This document shows positions 7,214 to 13,100 of a stretch of 13,729 nucleotides of DNA, piece after piece. This DNA comes from an uncultured Flavobacteriales bacterium (lineage in GTDB: Bacteria > Bacteroidota > Bacteroidia > Palsa-965): assembly GCA_946478675.1 (NCBI GenBank), contig CAMLEF010000085.1, positions 1-13,729 on the forward strand, read 5' to 3'. Position numbers and translations under genes: made by a program. Position 1 is the first letter of the stretch, and each line of letters starts with the position of its first letter. Below the pieces are notes generated by a model. That model was given only the letters and a program-made list of their open reading frames with translations, did no database searches and was not told where the DNA came from.

Positions 7214-7263
7214 CCACGGAGGCACGGGGACACGGAGTTCTCTGTGCCTCCGTGTCTCCGTGG
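7214..7263. repeat. CACGGAG-type imperfect hairpin after purB
   Basis: Two 24-nt arms (7214-7237 and 7240-7263) pair with a 2-nt loop. Twenty of 24 positions are complementary; all four mismatches are G/A exchanges that leave G-T/G-U or A-C pairs. The arms are built from repeated CACGGAG-like units. It starts 3 bp after the purB stop, and on the minus strand it is followed by a T-rich tract (7213 down to 7199), so it may act as the purB terminator. The same unit also looks like a dispersed intergenic repeat. Confidence 0.85.
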
Positions 7264-7266
7264 TGA

Positions 7267-8610
7267 TTAAATACCGGTGTAATTCTGCGGCGAAATTTTT
7301 CTCAACTCCGCTTTCACCGCATCGGAAACATTCAGCGTTTCGATGAACGCCTGCATCGATTCTTTCGTGATGGACGCATTACCGCGCGTGAGGTCTTTCA
7401 GCGCTTCGTACGGTTTCGGATAACCTTCGCGACGCAGGATCGTCTGGATCGCTTCGGCTACAACCGCCCAGTTCTCTTCAAGATCGCGATCGAGCGCGGC
7501 TTCGTTGAGAATAAGTTTGCCGAGACCTTTCTGCAGTGATTTAAGCGCGATCAGCGTGTGCGCGAACGGAACGCCGACGTTGCGTAAAACGGTCGAGTCG
7601 GTCAGGTCGCGCTGGAGACGCGAAATGGGCAGCTTTGCGCTGAGGTGTTCGAAGATCGCATTCGCCATGCCGAAATTGCCTTCCGCATTTTCGAAATCGA
7701 TCGGGTTCACTTTATGCGGCATTGCGGAAGAACCAATCTCGCCGGCTTTTGTCTTCTGGCGGAAATAGTTCATCGCAATGTATTGCCACGTATCGCGCGA
7801 GAAGTCGATGAGAATCGTGTTGATGCGCTTGAGGCCGTCGAAGAACGCCGCGAGGTTGTCGTAATGCTCGATCTGCGTGGTCGGATGCGAGCGCTTCAGT
7901 CCGAGCGAAGCAACGAACGTATCACCGAACGATTTCCAGTCGATTGCCGGATACGCTACGTGATGCGCGTTGAAGTTGCCGGTGGCGCCGCCGAACTTTG
8001 CGCTGAACGGAACGAGCTCCAGCAAACGCAGCTGTTCTTTCAGACGCGAAACGAAAACTTCGATCTCTTTGCCGAGGCGTGTGGGAGAAGCGGGCTGTCC
8101 GTGCGTGTGCGCGAGCATCGGAACGGAAGCCCATTCTTTCGCGAGATTTTCGAGCACGGCAATCACTTCATTCAGCTGCGGGCGCAACACTTTTTCGTAC
8201 GCTTCTTTCAGCAGCAGCGGTGTTGCGGTATTGTTAATGTCTTGTGAAGTCAGTCCGAAGTGCACGAACTCTTTCGACGTTTCCAGCCCGAGCGAATCGA
8301 ATTTTTCCTTGAGGATGTATTCGACCGCCTTCACGTCGTGGTTCGTCGTCTTTTCAATTTCCTTGACGCGCGCAGCATCCGACGCAGAAAAATTTTCGTA
8401 GATCGTTTCGCGGAGTTTCGGAAAAACCGCCGGATCGACTTGTTTCAGCTGCGGGAGCGGAAGCTTGCACAGCGCGATGAAATATTCGGTTTCCACCAGG
8501 AGGCGGTAACGGATCAGCGCCGCTTCGGAGAAGTACGCTGCGAGCTCTTCCGTTTGTTTCCGGTAACGTCCGTCGACCGGCGAAATCGCCCATAAAGGAT
8601 CAATGCTCAT
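7267..8610 (-). CDS. purB: Adenylosuccinate lyase
   Basis: A 447-residue protein, close to the 456 of E. coli PurB. It catalyses two fumarate-releasing steps of purine synthesis: SAICAR to AICAR, and adenylosuccinate to AMP. The fumarase/aspartase superfamily signature GSSAMPHKVNP is at 293-303, with Ser295 at the catalytic position. HTHGQPA is at 168-174, with His170 as the probable general acid, and TSQDINNTA is at 121-129. The opening SIDPLWAISPVDGRYR is typical of the E. coli-like class. The in-frame ATG at 8670 would add 20 non-conserved residues; the ATG at 8610 fits the family and leaves room for the -7 element at 8631-8638. It is divergent from idi and is followed directly by the CACGGAG hairpin. 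Confidence 0.96.
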   Translation of the reverse strand: MSIDPLWAISPVDGRYRKQTEELAAYFSEAALIRYRLLVETEYFIALCKLPLPQLKQVDPAVFPKLRETIYENFSASDAARVKEIEKTTNHDVKAVEYILKEKFDSLGLETSKEFVHFGLTSQDINNTATPLLLKEAYEKVLRPQLNEVIAVLENLAKEWASVPMLAHTHGQPASPTRLGKEIEVFVSRLKEQLRLLELVPFSAKFGGATGNFNAHHVAYPAIDWKSFGDTFVASLGLKRSHPTTQIEHYDNLAAFFDGLKRINTILIDFSRDTWQYIAMNYFRQKTKAGEIGSSAMPHKVNPIDFENAEGNFGMANAIFEHLSAKLPISRLQRDLTDSTVLRNVGVPFAHTLIALKSLQKGLGKLILNEAALDRDLEENWAVVAEAIQTILRREGYPKPYEALKDLTRGNASITKESMQAFIETLNVSDAVKAELRKISPQNYTGI

Positions 8611-8630
8611 AGGAATGAAAAAGAGAATTG

Positions 8631-8638
8631 CGAAGTTA
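8631..8638 (-). promoter_or_regulatory. Likely -7 element of purB
   Basis: On the minus strand this reads TAACTTCG, one mismatch from TAnnTTTG, ending 20 bp before the purB ATG. No convincing -33 box was found. Confidence 0.4.
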
Positions 8639-8680
8639 GCAAGAATGTCGTTGTCCGCCCGGCAGCTCAACGGGTTTTAC

Positions 8681-8688
8681 TATCTTCG
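8681..8688 (+). promoter_or_regulatory. Likely -7 element of idi
   Basis: TATCTTCG is one mismatch from TAnnTTTG and ends 38 bp before the idi ATG. A -33 TTG at the standard distance is not evident. It shares the 116-bp divergent intergenic region with the purB element. Confidence 0.45.
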
Positions 8689-8726
8689 TTTCTCCCAATC
8701 CGCCCGTAAGCGCGCCCGGCTTATTT

Positions 8727-9248
8727 ATGACTGAACAGGTTATTCTTGTTGATTCTTCCGACCGTGAGAAAGGCGCGATGGAAAAAATGCAGGCGCACCT
8801 TGAAGGCCTGTTGCACCGCGCAGTTTCCGTTTTCATTTTTAATTCCCACGGCGAATTGCTGCTGCAGCGTCGCGCGATGGAGAAATATCATTCCCCCGGT
8901 CTTTGGGCAAATACCTGCTGCGGTCATCCGCGTCCCGGAGAAAGCTGCATCGATGCCGCATCGCGCCGGCTGAAAGAAGAAATGGGAATGAGCGCCACGC
9001 TTCGCGAAGTGAGCTCGCTCATTTACCTGGCGCCCGTCGGTGGAAACGCTTACGAGCACGAGCTCGATCATATTTTCATTGGCGTCAGCAACGATACGCC
9101 GCAACCGTCTGCCGAAGAAGTCTGCGAATGGAAATGGATCGATCCCGAAGACGTCAGCACGGATATGGATGCGAATCCCAACCAGTACGCGATCTGGTTC
9201 CAGTTGATTTTCAAAGACACGGTCAGCCGTTTCCGCGCAGGCCGCTGA
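8727..9248 (+). CDS. idi: Isopentenyl-diphosphate delta-isomerase, type I
   Basis: A 173-residue Nudix-fold isomerase that interconverts isopentenyl and dimethylallyl diphosphate in isoprenoid synthesis. The active-site residues can be matched to E. coli Idi: catalytic Cys65 in NTCCGHP (E. coli Cys67), catalytic Glu112 in YEHELDH (Glu116), and metal ligands His24, His30, His67, Glu110 and Glu112. The Nudix-like segment runs from 66 to 88 (GHPRPGE then AASRRLKEEMG). The ATG fits the family start and there is no Shine-Dalgarno. The gene is divergent from purB and convergent with the secreted Omp28-like gene, so it stands as a single transcription unit ended by a strong terminator. Nothing is missing from the active site. 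Confidence 0.96.
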   Translation: MTEQVILVDSSDREKGAMEKMQAHLEGLLHRAVSVFIFNSHGELLLQRRAMEKYHSPGLWANTCCGHPRPGESCIDAASRRLKEEMGMSATLREVSSLIYLAPVGGNAYEHELDHIFIGVSNDTPQPSAEEVCEWKWIDPEDVSTDMDANPNQYAIWFQLIFKDTVSRFRAGR

Positions 9249-9275
9249 GTCATTCCGACATTTTTTTACGGCATA

Positions 9276-9311
9276 AAAAAATCCCCCGCTCTTCCGAACG
9301 GGGGATTTTTT
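9276..9311. terminator. Bidirectional terminator between idi and the T9SS cargo gene
   Basis: A 13-bp perfect stem (9276-9288 with 9299-9311, core ATCCCCCG / CGGGGGAT) has a 10-nt loop. It is flanked by an A-run on the left and a T-run on the right, so it can stop transcription from both convergent genes. Confidence 0.92.
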
Positions 9312-9330
9312 CTGTTGAAGAATTTTTCTC

Positions 9331-11379
9331 TTACTGATCGATCAGCTTCGAGGTGGTGACGGTGTTGCCCGTGCGGACTTCCACCATGTAAACACCTTTC
9401 GCGAATTCAGTCGTGTTGATCGGCAGCAGGTTGTTGCCGGTCATTTCGCCGTAGTTGCGTTCTGCAACCACTTTGCCGGTCACGTCGGTGATCACCATCG
9501 TTACGACTTCCGGCTGCTGCAGCTCGACACTTGCGTAAGTCACGTCGGTTGCCGGGTTCGGGTAGAGGCTGATCTTGTTGTCCGGCTGGTCCGGCGTGCT
9601 GATGCCGGTGACCGTGGTGCCGCTCACATAACCATTCGAGATCGCCTGTGCAATCGTCGAGGTGGAACCATTATCCACGAGGTTGTTCGGCTGGATGAAC
9701 ATGCCGACGATGTGCATGCGGCTCGTGTTCCAGTTGGCGGGAACGGTGAACTGGAAGTTGAACGTAACGGTTTGTCCGGCGGTGATGTTGGCCGGGAAAC
9801 CTGCGTAGCCGGTGAAGGACGGGCTGATCGCGCGTGCTACGTGATCGTAATGCATCATCGTGTAGGGAACCGGGTTCGGAAGCGATTCGAAGCCGCCCAT
9901 TACACCGCTGCCGCCGCCTGCATAAGCATTCGACTGGCTCCAGGAGCCACCGGTGCCGGTAACGCTGTCTTCGGTAAGCACGCAAACAATTTTATAACCG
10001 GTGCCGCTCATCGCGTTCGGGAAGTTCAGCGAAATCGAAACATCGAGCGTGTTGCCGTTCAGCTGTGCGCCGTTGGTGATCGTTGCAACCGGCGGAACAA
10101 TCACGCGGTTGTTGAAATCCGCTTCGACCTGTGACGGATCGATCGCCGTGCCGCGGTCAACGAGCTCGGAAGGATAACCGGTAATGAGGTTGCCGATCGC
10201 AGCATCGTAAGGAGCAACCGTCATCGGGTCGCCGTTGTGTACCGCGATACCTGCCCAGTAACCGTCATAGTTTTTCTCCATGAAGTCCATGTATACGGCA
10301 CCACGCGGGCACCACTGGCACCAGGTACCGGTTGCTTCTTCGCCGACTACCACTTTTCCGGGAGCCGGAACAACCGGGTTGAGCATTTCCGTCTGCGAAT
10401 CGTCGGAAGCATCACCATCGCTGGCGTTGCCGTTGACGTTGGAGATCGTTACCGTGAGCGCGTTGGAACCTGCAACCACCGGAATCGGCGTCGTCATCGT
10501 GACGGTCGTCGTAGCGAGTGACGCGATGTTCTGGCCGGTGAAGCTCTGCGTGAAGGAACCGCTGTTGTAGTTCCAGGTGAGATCGAAAGAGGTGATGGTC
10601 GTGGTACCGAGGTTACGCACGATCACGTCAGGGCGCTTCGACTGTGTAGCGAGCGCGTTGTACATGTTCACGATCTGCGTGGTGGCGCCGTTGAGCGCGG
10701 GCAGCGTGTACGCCGTGTAGTTGTAGCTCACGTCGTCAACGTAGAAGCCGGCGAGGTTGTTGCCGCCGTAGCCCGAACCGTTGTAAGCGAAAATGTCGAT
10801 TGCGCCGATCGTGTTGTTCGAATTGGCGAAGGTGCCGACCAGCGTATTGTCGATGTAGACGTTCCACTGGTTCGTGTTCAGGTTAATGTCGTACTTCAGA
10901 TCGAACCACTGGTTGGTCGGGAAGGTCGTCTGCAGCAGGATGCCGCTGCCGTTCACGACGTACATTTCTCCGAGCTGGTTCATGTAGCACTCGAGCGAGA
11001 AGATCTGTCCCGGCGTCGTTGTGCCCTGGAAGTTGAAGTAGCCGCCTTTACCGGACTCGATGAACAGGCTCATCTGGTAGGTAAAAGTGCCGGTGGTATA
11101 CGTACCGCCGAAAGGGAGAATGCAATCCTGCGGACCGCCGCTCGAGCTGGAAGAAGCCCAGTGGCACGATTGTGAGCCGGCAGGCGTGTGGTTCTGCGCG
11201 TTGCCGACCTGAGTATCCTCGGGACCGCCGGTAACGTTATCCCACGTGGTCCAGTCCGGAGAAACAGCGCCGATGTAATCACCGACGTTGTAGCTTTCGA
11301 AATCATCAGAAAAAGAGGCCTGGGCGGACATCGTTGCAGCGATCAATGTAGCACCTGCCAGTGTGTACAGTTTTTTCAT
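9331..11379 (-). CDS. Secreted Omp28-like/thioredoxin-like protein with type IX secretion sorting domain
   Basis: A 682-residue exported protein. Residues 1-21 are a Sec signal peptide (KKLYTLAGATLIAATMSAQA). Residues about 22-225 look like a concanavalin/LamG-like beta-sandwich (SFSDDFESY; NQWFDLKYDINLNTNQW; GFYVDDVSY). Residues about 235-335 resemble an Ig-like/CARDB-type adhesion module. Residues about 340-590 form an Omp28-like, thioredoxin-related region. That region has GEEATGTWCQWCPRG with the redox pair Cys354/Cys357, and GYPSELVDR with a probable cis-Pro. Residues 602-682 are a Por-type type IX sorting domain (ISLYPNPATD, ITDVTGKVV, FAKGVYMVEV, ending in SKLIDQ). It should be exported across the outer membrane and released or anchored at the surface. 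Substrate and redox role are unknown. There is a strong bidirectional terminator downstream. Confidence 0.87.
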   Translation of the reverse strand: MKKLYTLAGATLIAATMSAQASFSDDFESYNVGDYIGAVSPDWTTWDNVTGGPEDTQVGNAQNHTPAGSQSCHWASSSSSGGPQDCILPFGGTYTTGTFTYQMSLFIESGKGGYFNFQGTTTPGQIFSLECYMNQLGEMYVVNGSGILLQTTFPTNQWFDLKYDINLNTNQWNVYIDNTLVGTFANSNNTIGAIDIFAYNGSGYGGNNLAGFYVDDVSYNYTAYTLPALNGATTQIVNMYNALATQSKRPDVIVRNLGTTTITSFDLTWNYNSGSFTQSFTGQNIASLATTTVTMTTPIPVVAGSNALTVTISNVNGNASDGDASDDSQTEMLNPVVPAPGKVVVGEEATGTWCQWCPRGAVYMDFMEKNYDGYWAGIAVHNGDPMTVAPYDAAIGNLITGYPSELVDRGTAIDPSQVEADFNNRVIVPPVATITNGAQLNGNTLDVSISLNFPNAMSGTGYKIVCVLTEDSVTGTGGSWSQSNAYAGGGSGVMGGFESLPNPVPYTMMHYDHVARAISPSFTGYAGFPANITAGQTVTFNFQFTVPANWNTSRMHIVGMFIQPNNLVDNGSTSTIAQAISNGYVSGTTVTGISTPDQPDNKISLYPNPATDVTYASVELQQPEVVTMVITDVTGKVVAERNYGEMTGNNLLPINTTEFAKGVYMVEVRTGNTVTTSKLIDQ

Positions 11380-11407
11380 GGAAAATTGGCGTGTTCATTA
11401 AGTATGG

Positions 11408-11415
11408 CTAAGTTA
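11408..11415 (-). promoter_or_regulatory. Possible -7 element of the T9SS cargo gene
   Basis: The minus strand reads TAACTTAG, one mismatch from TAnnTTTG, 28 bp before the ATG at 11379. A TTTC (one mismatch from TTTG) lies 15 bp upstream. This is a tentative call. Confidence 0.3.
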
Positions 11416-11513
11416 GGAAAATCGTCCTGCGAAACCGAATGAACGGTTCATAAATCAATAGCGGCAAATACTCTGTTAAAATAAAACAAGCCGTGGCCAG
11501 CGGGTTTTGATCG

Positions 11514-11521
11514 TATTTTTG
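11514..11521 (+). promoter_or_regulatory. -7 element of the toxin-antitoxin-like pair
   Basis: TATTTTTG is a perfect TAnnTTTG match. It ends only 7 bp before the ATG at 11529 and 16 bp before the second ATG at 11538. Transcription would start at or just before the first ATG, so the message is leaderless or nearly so. No clear -33 box was found. Confidence 0.5.
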
Positions 11522-11528
11522 AAAAAAG

Positions 11529-11792
11529 ATGAAAGCGATGACAACCCTGCAGCTCCGTAAAAAGGTCCACGAATATGTGGATCGTGTTGATGATGATGTT
11601 TTGGAAATGCTTCTGGCGATGTTGAAAGTGAAGGTGGAATCGGATGAGAACAATTCGCTGCTGAGCAAATCACAGCAAAAAGAAGTTGTGCGCCGGTATG
11701 AGCGTCACGTTGCCGGAGAAGGAACGGTATATACTGTTGAAGAGGCGAAGGTTGAATTGCAGCTTCGCCGGAAAAACAGGAAGAAGAAATGA
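11529..11792 (+). CDS. Putative antitoxin of a ParDE/RelBE-like pair
   Basis: An 87-residue, highly charged, mostly helical small protein; an in-frame ATG at 11538 would give 84 residues and is an equally good start. Residues about 4-32 (LQLRKKVHEYVDRVDDDVLE) form an amphipathic helix. Residues about 48-87 contain QQKEVVRRYERHVAGEG and then YTVEEAKVELQLRR and a run of Lys/Arg. The 'YT-EEAK' ending is common in RelB/ParD-like antitoxins of Bacteroidota, where it follows the toxin-binding helix. The gene's stop overlaps the ATG of the next frame (ATGA, 4 bp), the classic antitoxin-toxin arrangement. Because the toxin is frameshifted, the antitoxin may now stand alone. DNA-binding and neutralising roles are inferred from context only. 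Confidence 0.7.
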   Translation: MKAMTTLQLRKKVHEYVDRVDDDVLEMLLAMLKVKVESDENNSLLSKSQQKEVVRRYERHVAGEGTVYTVEEAKVELQLRRKNRKKK

Positions 11793-12090
11793 AGCGCAAG
11801 GTCATTCTTCGTGACAGCGCTTTGGATGATATCGATGCTATCATCGCCGGTACGATGAACAGCTGGAATCGCTCAGTGATGATTTTCTCCTGGAAGTGGA
11901 GCGTTGTCTTTACTTATTGACTGAAAGACCCTTTGCCTTTTCTGAAAAATTCCATTCGATGCGGGAAATTCCGTTGCACCGGTTTCCTTATGTAATGGTT
12001 TATAAAGTTGAGAATTCCGTGGTGCTGGTGCTTGCAGTATGTCATTATAAACGGCAAAGCCATCGGATTTCACAGGTGGAAGAACCTTGA
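11789..12090 (+). pseudogene. ParE/RelE-like toxin gene broken by a single-base frameshift
   Basis: The frame opened by the ATG at 11789 gives MKRKVILRDSALDDIDAIIA and then goes out of phase, ending at the TGA at 11918. The next frame, from TAC at 11851, gives YDEQLESLSDDFLLEVERCL, PFAFSEKFHSMREIPLHRFP and YVMVYKVENSVVLVLAVCHY, which is the rest of a ParE/RelE fold, and ends at 12090. Joined, they make about 100 residues, the normal length for this family. The total span is 302 nt, one short of 101 codons. The break is at GCC-GG-TAC (11846-11853), so one base is missing near 11849-11850. Family members usually have Ala-Tyr-Tyr-type residues here. Either the toxin is inactivated or the read has an error. 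In ParE-like proteins the shifted C-terminal half carries key residues, so the truncated 43-residue product should be inactive. Confidence 0.78.
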
Positions 12091-12117
12091 TCGACGCCAC
12101 CTTTTTCGTTATCTTTA
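12087..12117 (+). promoter_or_regulatory. Promoter of the YD-repeat-like gene
   Basis: TTG at 12087-12089 is followed after 20 bp by TATCTTTA (12110-12117), one mismatch from TAnnTTTG. This is the best -33/-7 pair in the window. The -7 element ends 5 bp before the ATG at 12123, implying a leaderless or very short-leader transcript. The -33 TTG overlaps the last codons of the broken toxin gene. Confidence 0.5.
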
Positions 12118-12122
12118 TTCAA

Positions 12123-12998
12123 ATGAACTCTCGTCTCCGCAACATTGCATCTTTATTGTTGCTCTCGTTTTTTTTCTTTTCATTTTCCTCGCCCGATCCT
12201 TACGCTTCGAAGCTGAAAGGCCGGGTGCTTAAAATGACGGAAACGACTTACGGCATCCAGGTGGATTCTTCCGGGAAGATGAATGAGAAATGGATGCACG
12301 ACAGCCTCATCACGAATTACAACAGCGCGATGAAACCGGTTTCGATCGAACATTTCGGGGGAGAAGGGAAGGAGCAATACGACATTCGCCGTGTAGAGTT
12401 CCATTACCTGCTGGACACGCTGCCGGTGTCCACCTTGTTCTTTACCAATGATAGAATTACGGATAGCCTGCGGGTGCAATTCAACACGATGCGGCAGGAA
12501 GAAACGGCTGTGCATTTCCAGGTGAAAGGCAACAAAACGGTCCGCACTTTTTATTCCTATAAGGACGGACGATTGTTGTCGATGTGCGACCTCTCGGAAA
12601 AAGGCGACACGATCCGCAAAACGGTTTACGTTTATTATGCCAGCGGAAAATTGAAGGAGGAAGAATTTTACCGTCCCGGAAGAAATAGCCCGGCACTGCT
12701 GCTGAATTCCACTACCACGTACAATTACAACACGCTGGGAAAAGTTTCCGCAATCCAATATGTGTCGGGGAATTTTAAAACGCAGTCGGCTTTCGTGTAC
12801 AATGAAAACGGCGACCTGCAAATGGTGACGGATATTTCCTCTTACGGGGAAACGATTTCCTGGTACGAATACACGTATGATGAGCACGGTAACTGGACGA
12901 AACGTTTGCAGTATACCGAGGTGAACAACCGTGGCGCCGTGGCCCAGGAAAAGCAGCCGGTGGAAGTGACCCGGAGAAAGATGGAATACGCCGATTAA
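12123..12998 (+). CDS. Exported protein with YD-like repeats, function unknown
   Basis: A 291-residue protein. An N-terminal signal peptide (NSRLRNIASLLLLSFFFFSF, then SSPDPYASK) directs export. No lipobox Cys is present, so it is probably periplasmic or secreted. The body holds at least five loosely repeated Tyr-rich beta-hairpin units of the RHS/YD kind. Examples are TFYSYKDGRLLSM, VYVYYASGKLKEEEFY, TTYNYNTLGKVSAIQY, AFVYNENGDLQMV and YEYTYDEHGNWTKRLQY. Such short YD-like exported proteins are common in Bacteroidota and have no assigned function; there is no toxin domain or sorting tail. A TTG at 12087 would add 12 residues but lies in the -33 box, so the ATG at 12123 is chosen. The 102-bp gap to dnaX contains a DnaA box. 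Confidence 0.75.
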   Translation: MNSRLRNIASLLLLSFFFFSFSSPDPYASKLKGRVLKMTETTYGIQVDSSGKMNEKWMHDSLITNYNSAMKPVSIEHFGGEGKEQYDIRRVEFHYLLDTLPVSTLFFTNDRITDSLRVQFNTMRQEETAVHFQVKGNKTVRTFYSYKDGRLLSMCDLSEKGDTIRKTVYVYYASGKLKEEEFYRPGRNSPALLLNSTTTYNYNTLGKVSAIQYVSGNFKTQSAFVYNENGDLQMVTDISSYGETISWYEYTYDEHGNWTKRLQYTEVNNRGAVAQEKQPVEVTRRKMEYAD

Positions 12999-13001
12999 AA
13001 T

Positions 13002-13010
13002 TTATCCACA
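13002..13010 (+). promoter_or_regulatory. Consensus DnaA box upstream of dnaX
   Basis: TTATCCACA is a perfect match to the strong DnaA box consensus TTATnCACA. It lies 90 bp before the dnaX ATG, in the loop of a short AT-rich inverted repeat (AAAATTT at 12997-13003 with AAATTTT at 13015-13021). It is a single box, so this is not an origin; it could be a regulatory site for dnaX or a chance match. Confidence 0.5.
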
Positions 13011-13083
13011 GAAAAAATTTTCTTGTTGAAAAAACAAATGCGCCGAATCCGCTGCTGACCGGCGATGCACCGGCTTTATCGTT

Positions 13084-13091
13084 TAATTTTA
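13084..13091 (+). promoter_or_regulatory. Possible -7 element of dnaX
   Basis: TAATTTTA is one mismatch from TAnnTTTG and ends 9 bp before the dnaX ATG. No -33 match was found. This is weak. Confidence 0.3.
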
Positions 13092-13100
13092 CCTCCTCAA

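Noticed and set aside
11789..12090. Programmed frameshift in the toxin gene
   Set aside because: There is no slippery heptamer or obvious stimulatory structure at GCC-GG-TAC; a simple deletion or read error explains it better.
12180..12887. Open frame (235 aa) antisense to the YD-like gene
   Set aside because: Shadow of a coding region that has a signal peptide and repeats on the plus strand.
13002..13100. Possible chromosomal origin at the DnaA box
   Set aside because: There is only one box, no array of further boxes and no long AT-rich unwinding region.
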